64,000 nt of DNA from Clostridia bacterium (GTDB lineage: Bacteria; Bacillota; Clostridia; Christensenellales; CAG-138). Below are positions 27,582 to 35,975 of this stretch, in pieces (the stretch's first letter is position 1; each line of letters opens with the position of its first letter). Below the pieces are notes generated by a model. It made no database searches, was not told the DNA's origin, and saw only the letters and a list, made by a program, of their open reading frames with translations. The stretch is taken from NCBI GenBank assembly GCA_017545535.1, contig JAFWMS010000005.1:1-64000 (forward strand), read 5' to 3'. A program made the position numbers and the translations under genes.

Positions 27582-28466
27582 ATGGCGTACCTGTACCGAC
27601 CCATCGTGAATTCCGACCTGATCGGGGAAAAATTGACCATCCAGCTGCCCGGCTTTCCCGGGGGCAAGGCGGAAAAGTGTTCCATCCATTATGTGACCCT
27701 GGGCGAGGGCGAGCCGCTATTGCTGGTCCATTCCCTGGGCCAGAGCCTCTATACCTGGCGGGACATGATCCCTCTGCTGGCAGAAAAGTACAACGTGATC
27801 GCCCTCGATCTCGTTGGCTTCGGCTTTTCCGGCCGACCCGTATCCATGAACTACTCCATGGACGAGATGGCGGATGCCCTGGTGGAGTTCATCAAGACCC
27901 TGAAGCTGGACCACGTTCACGCCGTCGGCGCGTCGTTGGGCGGCATGTACCTGCTTCGGGCCATGACCAGGTTCCCGGAAATGTTCGACAAGGTCACCGT
28001 TCTCTGCCCCGGCGGGATCACCAAGCAGATGCCCAAGAAGATCCGGCGGATGGCCGCCCCCTTTCTGGGCCCCTTCGTCCGGGAGGGGTACACGAAAAAA
28101 GACGTGCGGGAGGCCCTGCAGCTGTGTTATTATGACAGCACGATGCTGACGAAGGAGGTCTTGAACGAATACTTCGAGACCCTGGACAGCTATTCTTCCC
28201 GACAGGCGCTTATGTACTGCCTTCGAAACTTCGACGAGGAGCTGGTTTGGGAGGGTCTCAAGACCTCGGAACACCCGGCTTTCGTGCTCTGGGGGGAGGA
28301 GGATCGTATCCAGCCCTTTGAAAATCTGGAAAAGGTGCAGGCCGTTTTGCGGCGGGGCGAATTCTTCTCCGTGCGGAATGCAGGCCATTTCTTTCAGGAG
28401 GAGAAGGCGGAGCTGTTGTCGGACATGGTGGACAAATACATCCTCTACGGGGAGGACGGCGTATGA
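27582..28466 (+). CDS. Alpha/beta hydrolase
   Basis: A 294-residue cytosolic hydrolase. The oxyanion segment is LLLVHSLGQSLYTW, the nucleophile elbow GASLGG places Ser118, and the acid and base are Asp241 (GEEDRIQP) and His269 (NAGHFFQEEK). Lipase/esterase/epoxide-hydrolase-like; the substrate cannot be read. AAAGGAG precedes the ATG. It opens an operon with the DUF951 gene (4-bp overlap) and two signal peptidases. Confidence 0.88.
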   Translation: MAYLYRPIVNSDLIGEKLTIQLPGFPGGKAEKCSIHYVTLGEGEPLLLVHSLGQSLYTWRDMIPLLAEKYNVIALDLVGFGFSGRPVSMNYSMDEMADALVEFIKTLKLDHVHAVGASLGGMYLLRAMTRFPEMFDKVTVLCPGGITKQMPKKIRRMAAPFLGPFVREGYTKKDVREALQLCYYDSTMLTKEVLNEYFETLDSYSSRQALMYCLRNFDEELVWEGLKTSEHPAFVLWGEEDRIQPFENLEKVQAVLRRGEFFSVRNAGHFFQEEKAELLSDMVDKYILYGEDGV

Positions 28467-28666
28467 TCGACGCCTTTGAACTCCACGACCGGGTTATGCT
28501 GAAAAAACCCCACGCCTGCGGGGAAAACCTGTGGGAGATCACCCGGGTGGGGGCGGACGTAAAATTAAAGTGCGAAGGATGCGGCCGGATCGTGATGCTG
28601 GACAGGCTGGAGTTCCTGCGCCGGGCCAAAAAAATCATTCCAGCGGAGAATACGAAAGAATGCTGA
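28463..28666 (+). CDS. DUF951 protein
   Basis: A 67-residue protein of the DUF951 family, common near the origin in Bacillota. It starts at an ATGA overlap with the hydrolase stop and its own stop overlaps the next start by 7 bp. The sequence has HDRVMLKKPHACGENLWEITRVGADVKLKC followed by EGCGRIVML; the spaced cysteines (CGEN, CEGC) suggest metal binding. Small SH3-like fold, function unknown; nucleic acid contact is only a guess. Confidence 0.85.
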   Translation: MIDAFELHDRVMLKKPHACGENLWEITRVGADVKLKCEGCGRIVMLDRLEFLRRAKKIIPAENTKEC

Positions 28667-29265
28667 CAAAAGAGGACAAAAGAAAAATGATGCGGCTGGT
28701 CACTCGCCGAAACGAGCATCTCAAGGGCGGCCGCGTATGGGAGATCATGGAATACTGCATCACGTTGGTACTGATGTTCATCCTGGCCTTTTCCATCCGG
28801 GCGGCCGTGTTCGAACCCATGCGGGTGAAGGGCTCCTCCATGGAAAACACCCTTATGCCGGGAGACTATATGGCGGTGGAAAAGCTGACCTATATCTTCT
28901 CCTCCATGGAACGGGGGGACGTGGTCATCTGCTACTACCCCAATAACGACGAATATACCTGCGTCAAGCGGATCATCGGCCTCCCCGGGGATATCGTCAC
29001 TATCCTGGATGGGGTCGTCCAGGTGAACGGCGTGACCTTGAAGGAGGACTATGTGACCACCGGCATGACCGCCAAGCACGACGGGACCTACCAGGTGGAG
29101 GAGGGCTGCGTCTTCGTCATGGGGGACAATCGGCTGGTCTCCCGGGACAGCACCGACGGCATGGTGGGCAATATCCCCAAGGAGCGGGTTATCGGCCGTG
29201 TGAATCGGGTGCTGCTGCCCTTTTCCCATGCCAAGCGGCTGCCGAAGATTGAATACGACGTATGA
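28660..29265 (+). CDS. Signal peptidase I (first of two)
   Basis: A 201-residue type I signal peptidase that cuts signal peptides outside the membrane. One N-terminal membrane helix (about 30-50) precedes the catalytic Ser60 (GSSMENTL) and Lys103 (VKRIIGLPGD). The C-terminal GDNRLVSRDS box is complete. I chose the ATG at 28660, which overlaps the DUF951 stop and has GGAG upstream; the longer frame overlaps DUF951. It is followed at once by a second, diverged peptidase. Confidence 0.93.
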   Translation: MLTKEDKRKMMRLVTRRNEHLKGGRVWEIMEYCITLVLMFILAFSIRAAVFEPMRVKGSSMENTLMPGDYMAVEKLTYIFSSMERGDVVICYYPNNDEYTCVKRIIGLPGDIVTILDGVVQVNGVTLKEDYVTTGMTAKHDGTYQVEEGCVFVMGDNRLVSRDSTDGMVGNIPKERVIGRVNRVLLPFSHAKRLPKIEYDV

Positions 29266-29819
29266 GCCAGGACACCGTTCCCCTGCGGCGGGACACATTC
29301 AAAAACCTGCATCGACAGCACAACCTGTGGCGCTGGGCATTCAGCTCTCTGCTGGCGGTGCTGTTCATGGTTTTCGTTTGCTTCTTCTGGTTTAAGTGGG
29401 TGAAGCTGGGCAACGATTCCATGGCTCCCACCTTCCATAAGGGAGATCTGGTGCTGGTGGACAGGCTTTATAAATACTATGCCCATATCGAGCGAACGGA
29501 TATGGTGGCTTTCTATCGCCCCGGCACCAATCAGCTGCTGATCAAGCGGGTGGTAGCCACCGCCGGCGAGACCGTCGGCGGGCAAAGCGGCGCCATCTGG
29601 ATCGACGAAAAATACCGCCTGGAAGAGGAGGAGTACGGCGCCGTCCATTTGACCGACTTCGATACCCTGACGGTGCCCGACGGATGCGTGTTCGTATTGA
29701 GCGACGACCGCCAATATCTGGAGGACAGTCGGGAGGAAGGGATCGGCTGCGTTTTTTTAGACGATATCGTGGGCGTAGTCCACATCCGTCTGCTTCCTTC
29801 CTTCACGATGTATCGGTGA
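29262..29819 (+). CDS. Signal peptidase I, diverged second copy
   Basis: A 185-residue relative of the preceding gene, joined by an ATGA overlap. One membrane helix (26-46). Ser53 (GNDSMAPTF) and Lys95 (IKRVVATAGE) are present, but the usual GDNR box reads LSDDRQYLEDSRE, with the Gly and Asn replaced. It probably processes a different set of precursors. It ends 150 bp before dnaA. Confidence 0.88.
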   Translation: MSQDTVPLRRDTFKNLHRQHNLWRWAFSSLLAVLFMVFVCFFWFKWVKLGNDSMAPTFHKGDLVLVDRLYKYYAHIERTDMVAFYRPGTNQLLIKRVVATAGETVGGQSGAIWIDEKYRLEEEEYGAVHLTDFDTLTVPDGCVFVLSDDRQYLEDSREEGIGCVFLDDIVGVVHIRLLPSFTMYR

Positions 29820-29906
29820 AAAAATACTATATATTGATATAAATTTTTAACCTTCCCACAAGGGGTTGGGGTGTATGTTTATCTATCAAATACCTCCAAA
29901 AAACCT

Positions 29907-29935
29907 TTGCTTTTGGGGATTTTTTTTGTTATTAT
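29907..29935 (+). promoter_or_regulatory. Promoter of dnaA
   Basis: TTGCTT (29907-29912), 17-bp spacer, TATTAT (29930-29935), about 35 bp before the start. The 150-bp gap is very AT-rich at 29820-29855 but shows no good DnaA box. Confidence 0.55.
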
Positions 29936-29969
29936 AGATGAGCTATCCATATACTTTGGGGGAATATCG

Positions 29970-31286
29970 ATGGAACAAATGCAAGGGATTTGGGCTCTGA
30001 CCCGTGAGAATATACGCAAGAACATGTCGTCCATGAGTTTTCATAGATGGATCGACGTATTGGAACCCGTCACCATCCAAAACGGCATCCTGATCATCCA
30101 ATGCCCGGACGGGACCACCAAGTCTACCCTTACGGAGTACTACAAGGATACTCTGCGCATGGCAGCCAAGCAGGCCAACACTCAGATCGTGGACATCATG
30201 CTCATCCTGCCCGATCAGCGGCGGGATTTCGACCATGACGAGCAGACCGCCACGCCCAGTATCTATGCCCTGAATCCGCGCTATACCTTCGACACCTTCG
30301 TGGTGGGCAACTCCAACCGGTCCGCCCATGCCGCCGCCCAGGCGGTGGCCAAGGCTCCCGGCCGGGTCTACAATCCCCTCTCCCTCTACGGAGGTGTGGG
30401 ATTGGGCAAGACCCACCTGATGCACGCCATCGGTCACGCCGTGAAACAAAACTTTCCCACGGCCCGGGTTCTCTATGTAACCAGCGAAACCTTCACCAAC
30501 GAGCTTATCGAGGCCATCCGCATGGGCAAGAACGCGGAGTTCCGCCATCGGTTTAGGAACGTGGATCTGCTTATGATCGACGACGTCCAGTTCATCGCCA
30601 ACCGGCAATCCGTTCAGGAAGAGTTTTTCAACACCTTCAACACCCTGCACAACGCAGGCAAGGGCATCGTCATCAGCTCCGACCGGCCGCCTCAGGAGAT
30701 CGCAAATTTGGAAGAACGAATCCGCTCCCGGCTGGTGGGGGGGTTGAGCGTGGATATCCAGGAGCCGGACGTGGAGACCCGTATTGCTATCCTGCGGAAC
30801 AAGGCACAGCAGGAGGGCCGAACGGTGGACGACGCCATCATCCAGTTCATTGCCGAGCACGTGCCCAACAACATTCGCCAGCTGGAGGGCAGTCTCACCA
30901 AAGTTTTCTTCTATTCTAATTTAAAGGAAGAGCCCATCACCATGGCCCTGGCCCGGGAAGCCCTGAAGGACCTGCTGCCCGAGGACAAGAAGGTGGACGT
31001 GACCCCCACCCGGATCAAGGAGATCGTGGCGGATTACTACCACATCACCCTCCAAAGCCTCATGTCCCAGCGTCGGGACAAGGAGGTGGTGGTACCTCGG
31101 CAGATCGCCATGTACCTGTGCCACGACATGCTCTCCCTCCCCTACAAGCGGATCGCCCTGTTGTTCGACCGCACGGACCACACCACCGCCATATCTGCCT
31201 GCGGTCGAATCGAGGCCATGATGAAGGAAGACACTGAGTTCAAGCGGAACCTGGAGGATATCCGCAAGAAGATTGCCGAAGGGTAA
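29970..31286 (+). CDS. dnaA: Chromosomal replication initiator DnaA
   Basis: A 438-residue AAA+ initiator that binds DnaA boxes and opens the origin. Domain I is residues 1-85, the linker follows, and the AAA+ core has Walker A GGVGLGKT (about 141-148) and Walker B LLMIDDVQFIANR. The C-terminal helix-turn-helix carries the DnaA-box-binding DRTDHTTAISA. I chose the ATG at 29970 with GGGGG upstream; 33 upstream codons in frame lie in the promoter. The origin lies directly downstream, before dnaN. rpmH and rnpA are not adjacent. Confidence 0.97.
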   Translation: MEQMQGIWALTRENIRKNMSSMSFHRWIDVLEPVTIQNGILIIQCPDGTTKSTLTEYYKDTLRMAAKQANTQIVDIMLILPDQRRDFDHDEQTATPSIYALNPRYTFDTFVVGNSNRSAHAAAQAVAKAPGRVYNPLSLYGGVGLGKTHLMHAIGHAVKQNFPTARVLYVTSETFTNELIEAIRMGKNAEFRHRFRNVDLLMIDDVQFIANRQSVQEEFFNTFNTLHNAGKGIVISSDRPPQEIANLEERIRSRLVGGLSVDIQEPDVETRIAILRNKAQQEGRTVDDAIIQFIAEHVPNNIRQLEGSLTKVFFYSNLKEEPITMALAREALKDLLPEDKKVDVTPTRIKEIVADYYHITLQSLMSQRRDKEVVVPRQIAMYLCHDMLSLPYKRIALLFDRTDHTTAISACGRIEAMMKEDTEFKRNLEDIRKKIAEG

Positions 31287-31613
31287 AGAGCCACAAAAGA
31301 GGGACGGCGGTGCCCATCCACCGTGGTGGATATCCGGTGGATGAAATGAGTGGAAACCATGGACAGCGGGGACAAGACGAGCATCCCATCCTCTTTTCCA
31401 CAGGCCGCCCACAGCCCTTTCCACAGGCTTTTTCCCCGGACTGCGGCCTTTTTCTCCCCTTATCCCCGGGCACCACACCCCCTACTAAAACTACTACTAT
31501 AAAAATATAAATACTCTCCCCCGTCAAATTTTTACCATCTTGTAAAAATGGGACGTCAGGGGTTGAGAAACCCCACGGACCGTGCTATCCTGACATAAAG
31601 AGAGGTCAAATAT
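31287..31613 (+). other. Replication origin oriC between dnaA and dnaN
   Basis: The 327-bp gap holds DnaA-box-like 9-mers TTTTCCACA (31394), CTTTCCACA (31417) and TTATCCCCG (31460), plus two weak reverse boxes near 31325 and 31336. After the last box come a GC-rich spacer and CTACTAAAACTACTACTAT (31482-31500), whose complement reads as 3'-GAT-5' trios, then an AT-rich stretch (31500-31515). This box-GC-trio-AT order is the basal unwinding system described for Bacillus subtilis. An 8-bp inverted repeat ATTTTTAC/GTAAAAAT (31528-31549) follows. Confidence 0.8.
31563..31591 (+). promoter_or_regulatory. Promoter of dnaN
   Basis: TTGAGA (31563-31568), 17-bp spacer, TATCCT (31586-31591). Confidence 0.5.
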
Positions 31614-32711
31614 ATGAGATTTTGTGTAGATTCAAAAGTTTTGAACGACGGCATCCTGTCCGTGAGCAAGGCGTTGCCCGTACGCTCCACAATGCCCGTG
31701 CTGGACGGCATCCAGATCATGGCGGATGCGGCGGGCGTTTTACTGCGCTGCTCCGATCTGACGCTCCAAAAGGAGTATCGGCTCCCCGCCACCGTGGAGG
31801 AGGAGGGCGAATGTGTCATCCGCGGCCGCATCTTTTCCGACATCGTCCGCAAGCTCCCCGAGGAGAGCGCTTTCTTCTCCATGGACGGGCGCACGCTGAC
31901 CATCCGCTGCGGACGGACGGTGAACCAGCTTCAGTGCATGGAGTATGACGAGTATCCTCAGATGAGCTTCGACGGGGACGATCAGTTCACCATCACCTTC
32001 GATAGGGACAAGGCAAAGAAGACCATCGAGCATACCTCCTTTGCCGTGGCTCAGGACGACAGCCGTCCCATGCTGGCCGGCGTGTTGCTGGAATGCGAGG
32101 GAAAAAATCTATCCATGGTGGCCACGGACTCCTATCAGTTCGCCAAAAACACCATGGTCATCGAGGAGGAAGCTCCCTCCAAGCGGGTGGTCCTCCCCGG
32201 CAAGACCATTAACGAGATCGCCCGCATGATGGAGGAAGGGGAAGGCAAAGCTTCCCTCACCTTCTCCCGGACCCACATGAAGGCGGATATGGGCAGCACC
32301 ATTCTCATTTCTCGCCTCATCGACAGCGATTATATCGACTACAAGCGCATCCTGCCCAAGGACTGCAGGACCCGGGTTTTAGTGGATAAGGATTCTCTTA
32401 TGGAGAGTGTGGATCGGGCGCAGCTGGTTTCCCGGGAAGGGAACAACAGCGTCCTCTTTAAGATTGGTTCCGAAGCCGTGGCCATCAAAGCGGAAAGCAT
32501 CATCGGCAAGGTGGAGGACGAGCTTCCCGCCCAGGTCATGGGCGACGGACTGGATATCGCTTTCAATCCCCGATTCATGCTGAACGTGCTTAAAAACATG
32601 GAGGACGATAAGGTATATTTGGAGTGCAACAGCCCCATCAATCCCTGCGTGATCCGGCCGGTGAACGGAGAGGATTACTTCTATCTCATCGTTCCCATGC
32701 GGATATTCTGA
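31614..32711 (+). CDS. dnaN: DNA polymerase III sliding clamp (beta subunit)
   Basis: A 365-residue ring-forming processivity factor. The three repeated clamp domains are visible as MPVLDGIQIMADAAGVLLRCSDL (domain 1), the RPMLAGVLLECEGKNLSMVATDSY segment (domain 2) and the C-terminal INPCVIRP...YFYLIVPMRI (domain 3, protein-binding pocket). AGAGAGG precedes the ATG. The stop is 2 bp before the next gene rather than before recF, which is the usual neighbour. Confidence 0.97.
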   Translation: MRFCVDSKVLNDGILSVSKALPVRSTMPVLDGIQIMADAAGVLLRCSDLTLQKEYRLPATVEEEGECVIRGRIFSDIVRKLPEESAFFSMDGRTLTIRCGRTVNQLQCMEYDEYPQMSFDGDDQFTITFDRDKAKKTIEHTSFAVAQDDSRPMLAGVLLECEGKNLSMVATDSYQFAKNTMVIEEEAPSKRVVLPGKTINEIARMMEEGEGKASLTFSRTHMKADMGSTILISRLIDSDYIDYKRILPKDCRTRVLVDKDSLMESVDRAQLVSREGNNSVLFKIGSEAVAIKAESIIGKVEDELPAQVMGDGLDIAFNPRFMLNVLKNMEDDKVYLECNSPINPCVIRPVNGEDYFYLIVPMRIF

Positions 32712-32713
32712 AC

Positions 32714-35254
32714 ATGAAGCGACTAAAAAGGATATGCATACTTTTGCTCACGGTATTGCTGCTCGCGGCCAATACCGTGTTTTCTGTGGCCGAGGGAGAG
32801 GAAGAAGCGGTGGACATGCGGGAGGTGTTGACTCTCTCCGATGAAAAGCACGCTGCCCATACCGCTCGGCTGACGGACGGCTTCTTCAACAGCCGGGTGA
32901 GCTATGCATCCGGCGAGTCGGTGAGCGTGTACGCCGCCATCGATATAGGGTATGCGTACGTCGCCTGGAACATCCTGCCCGCCGGCGTGAAGATCGCCTG
33001 GCTCGACGCTGACAAAAAGGAAATTTCCAGCCAAGACCACGTGCCCGTTCAGTATTCCGAGATCATTCCCGTGCCCCAATCCGGGGTCCGTGGCTTCATG
33101 ATCTATTTTCAAAACGAGGGCTCCGTCAGCGAGCTTTCCGCCTATACCACCGGAGAACTACCCCGGGAACTGCCTCAATTCAAGGCGCCGGAGAAGAACC
33201 CCGCCGTCATGCTGGTCTGCGGGTATCCCGGAGAGGAGCTGTCCTGCTTCGGCGGGCTGCTCCCCACGCTGATAGGAAAGGGCGTGCCCGTACAGCTGGT
33301 GTACCTGAATCCCTATAACAGGGCCCGGCAGGAGGAGTGCTTCCTGACCCTGTGGAAGATGGGGCTCACCTACGCGCCCATCTTTTTGGAGACCACCGGA
33401 AAGCGGTCTCTGGACGCGGAGGTGCTCAAATCCACCTGGGAACACAACGGAAACGTGTCCCGGGAGCTGTTGAACGTTATCGAAACCTATCGTCCCTCGG
33501 TTGTCGTAAGTTATGGGAAGGATAAAATTCATCCCCTTATGGCGCAGAACGAGGTGGCTTACTCCGTCCTGACCGGCATCTATAGCCACATCAAAGGCAA
33601 CGCCTGGCTGAAAAAAATCTATTTTGTCGTAAACAGCGACAACAAGAAGGGGGAAAAGTACGACTTTTCCGCAGGGTATGCCCAGGCGGCGGAACTGTAT
33701 GAAGAAGGATACGCTTCCTGGCGCACCTTTCACTACGTTCCCTACGCAGACGACACCTATGTTCTTTACCACACCGGTGTGGGAAAGGATACGAAGGGAG
33801 ATATGCTGGAGGGCGTCTCCTTCGAGGCTTTGAGCACCCCCGTGCCCACGGCTGCGCCCACCCCGGAACCTACGGAGGAGCCTACGCCCACGCCGACAGA
33901 GGAACCGACAGCCACCCCCACGGCGGAACCTACGGCTACGCCGACCCTGGTGCCCTCCACGGAAGCGCCCGTCATCGGGGCGGCGGTCGTAGACATGTCC
34001 ACGCCAGTACCCACGCCCATGCCGCGTCTGGCAGAAACGAGAACGGTGCTGTTGCCCGTCCTGCTTTCTATGGCGCTGGCGGCGATGCTGTTCGTGGCCA
34101 TGGTGCTGTTGAAGAGGCTGCTCAAAACCCGGCTGCCGGTGTTCGTAGGCATCCTAGTGCCTATCCTGGCCGGGACGATCCTCTGCTTCGGGCTGTATCG
34201 GGCGGCGTCCGTCAATGAACGGCAGGCCGCGGCGGCGGAGCGTTTTGACGCCATATTGGCGGAGGCGGCGACCCGGACGCCGGTGCCGACCTTTACCCCG
34301 ACGCCTACGGATACGCCGGCGCCCACGGATACGCCCACCCCGGCGCCTACGGATACGCCGGAACCCACGCCGATGCCTACGGAGGAGCCCACGCCGGAGC
34401 CTACGTCCACTCCGAACCCGGAAGATGTTTGGTACAGCGACACGGAGATCGTGGAGGCGAGCCCGGAATTTGGCAAGTGGTCCTATAAGAACAAGACCCT
34501 TTCCATCACGATCAATGAGTTGACAGGCACCTGCGCCTACGGCAAGAGTACCCTGGACTTCCCCTACTATGTGGCGGAAATCCGCATGCGGGCAGACGAG
34601 TTCAGGACCGGCTTCGGTCACGAGAGCCGCAACGGTATGACCTCGGCAGACGCCAAACAGATTGCCCGTCGGTATAAGGCGGTGCTTATGGTCACCGGCG
34701 ACAATATTCGGAACATGGATATCGAAAAGAAGGGCGTGTTGATCCGAGACGGATATCTGTACAACGGCGGTAAGAAGGCGGACGTGATGGCGTGGCGGTC
34801 GGAATACATGTCCATCGATCTTATTCCCAAGGAGAACATCGTTTCTGCCCAGGATTTGATGGAGCAGGGCGTAGAAAACTCCATTTCCTTCGGGCCGTCT
34901 CTGATTTTGAACGGGGAAAGGGCCACAGATAAGGTGTTGGAAAAGCATTGGTTATATAAGACGAACCCCCGGGTGGGAATCGGTATGGTGGAACCGGGGC
35001 ACTTCATCGTGGTGGTCGGAGGATATCGGAGCGACAACCCCAAGGCGAATCTTGGCTGGAATTTGATAGAGTTTGCAGATTTGATGGTGTCGCTTGGCTG
35101 CCGACAGGCCTATAACGTGGACGGCGGCGTATCCGCCTGCATGATTTTTATGGGCGAACGACTGAACCGGGGCGGCAATAAGAAGGACTGGAGCGCTCTT
35201 CGCAACCTGCCCGATGGCATCATCTTTGGATATTCCGAAAACGTGCCGGATTGA
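32714..35254 (+). CDS. Membrane protein fusing a degenerate PIG-L-like domain to a phosphodiester glycosidase (NAGPA) domain
   Basis: An 846-residue protein starting 2 bp after dnaN, with no clear ribosome site, so probably coupled. Residues 1-26 form a signal or anchor segment. Residues 160-350 look like the PIG-L/LmbE deacetylase fold, but the metal motif AHPDDE reads GYPGEE, so activity is doubtful. A Thr/Pro/Glu-rich linker (374-437), two membrane helices (444-466, 474-496) and a second Thr/Pro linker (521-570) follow. Residues 620-845 match the NAGPA family (PRVGIGM, AYNVDGGVSACMIF), which cleaves sugar phosphodiesters, often in cell-wall polymers. Likely a surface envelope enzyme. The Thr/Pro linkers arise from near-repeats in DNA. 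Confidence 0.78.
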   Translation: MKRLKRICILLLTVLLLAANTVFSVAEGEEEAVDMREVLTLSDEKHAAHTARLTDGFFNSRVSYASGESVSVYAAIDIGYAYVAWNILPAGVKIAWLDADKKEISSQDHVPVQYSEIIPVPQSGVRGFMIYFQNEGSVSELSAYTTGELPRELPQFKAPEKNPAVMLVCGYPGEELSCFGGLLPTLIGKGVPVQLVYLNPYNRARQEECFLTLWKMGLTYAPIFLETTGKRSLDAEVLKSTWEHNGNVSRELLNVIETYRPSVVVSYGKDKIHPLMAQNEVAYSVLTGIYSHIKGNAWLKKIYFVVNSDNKKGEKYDFSAGYAQAAELYEEGYASWRTFHYVPYADDTYVLYHTGVGKDTKGDMLEGVSFEALSTPVPTAAPTPEPTEEPTPTPTEEPTATPTAEPTATPTLVPSTEAPVIGAAVVDMSTPVPTPMPRLAETRTVLLPVLLSMALAAMLFVAMVLLKRLLKTRLPVFVGILVPILAGTILCFGLYRAASVNERQAAAAERFDAILAEAATRTPVPTFTPTPTDTPAPTDTPTPAPTDTPEPTPMPTEEPTPEPTSTPNPEDVWYSDTEIVEASPEFGKWSYKNKTLSITINELTGTCAYGKSTLDFPYYVAEIRMRADEFRTGFGHESRNGMTSADAKQIARRYKAVLMVTGDNIRNMDIEKKGVLIRDGYLYNGGKKADVMAWRSEYMSIDLIPKENIVSAQDLMEQGVENSISFGPSLILNGERATDKVLEKHWLYKTNPRVGIGMVEPGHFIVVVGGYRSDNPKANLGWNLIEFADLMVSLGCRQAYNVDGGVSACMIFMGERLNRGGNKKDWSALRNLPDGIIFGYSENVPD

Positions 35255-35281
35255 GACGTGATCATTACAGAAGGATATTTC

Positions 35282-35322
35282 AAGGGCTTGTCTTCTGCTT
35301 TTCGCAGAAAACAAGCCCTTTT
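35282..35322. terminator. Terminator after the dnaA-dnaN run
   Basis: AAGGGCTTGT pairs with ACAAGCCCTT and TTCTGC with GCAGAA around a TTTTC loop, then TTTTCC. The A-rich other side suits the convergent HAD gene too. Confidence 0.85.
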
Positions 35323-35354
35323 CCTTACATTCGCTCTTTTTGATCAAAAGAAGC

Positions 35355-35975
35355 TTATGCCTCTATCATTACGCCCAGCTCCCTGAGCTCCCGCCGGAGC
35401 CGCGGCATGTCCCCACGGAAGACCAGGGCCCAAAAGCCCAGCCGCCGGGCGGCCTCCACGTTCATGGCGTTGTCGTCGATAAAGACGCATGCGGCGGGGT
35501 CAAGCCCGAATTTCTCCAGGAACAGCTCGTAGATCTCATGCTGGGGTTTCAGCAGCCGATAGTCCGAGGACACGAGCCGGCGCTCCTTCGGCAGATACTC
35601 ACTGCCGGGGATCAAATCGAAGTAGGTGTGGAAGTCCTGGGACGCGTTGGAGAGCACGTACAAATCGTACCCCTTGCTGTGGAGCTCTTGCACCAATTCT
35701 TTGGCTCCGGGAACGGGCAGGATATCCTTCCACCAGTGGAAAACCAGCTCCCGCGCCGCCGGGTGCAGCCGCTCCGGAAGCCGCGAACAGGCGCTGTCCA
35801 CCACGTCCTGTCCGGTCACGTCCCCCCGGTCGAAGGCTATCCACTCCCAGCCCTTGAACACCTCCTGCAGCAGCGCTTCTGCGTCCTCGCCGGTGTACCC
35901 GAGCCGGGCGATAAACTTCATGGGGGCAAACTCCATCAGAACCTGCCCCATGTCGAAGACGATGTTCGGCTTCAT
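35355..35975 (-). CDS. HAD-superfamily hydrolase (HAD-IA type)
   Basis: A 206-residue phosphatase-like protein. Motif I is VFDMGQVL, with nucleophile Asp8 and Gly in place of the usual second Asp; motif II is VLSNAS; motif III Lys lies in LKPQHEIYELF; and motif IV is FIDDNAMNVEAA. This matches the YihX/epoxide-hydrolase-N-like branch. Its ATG overlaps the permease stop by 4 bp, so it belongs to the ABC transporter operon and may act on the imported solute or a phosphorylated product of it. Substrate unknown. Confidence 0.85.
   Translation of the reverse strand: MKPNIVFDMGQVLMEFAPMKFIARLGYTGEDAEALLQEVFKGWEWIAFDRGDVTGQDVVDSACSRLPERLHPAARELVFHWWKDILPVPGAKELVQELHSKGYDLYVLSNASQDFHTYFDLIPGSEYLPKERRLVSSDYRLLKPQHEIYELFLEKFGLDPAACVFIDDNAMNVEAARRLGFWALVFRGDMPRLRRELRELGVMIEA

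Noticed and set aside
29895..29928. Terminator for the signal peptidase operon just before dnaA
   Set aside because: CCAAAA/TTTTGG with a T-run exists, but the stem is short and overlaps the dnaA -35 box; evidence too weak to list.
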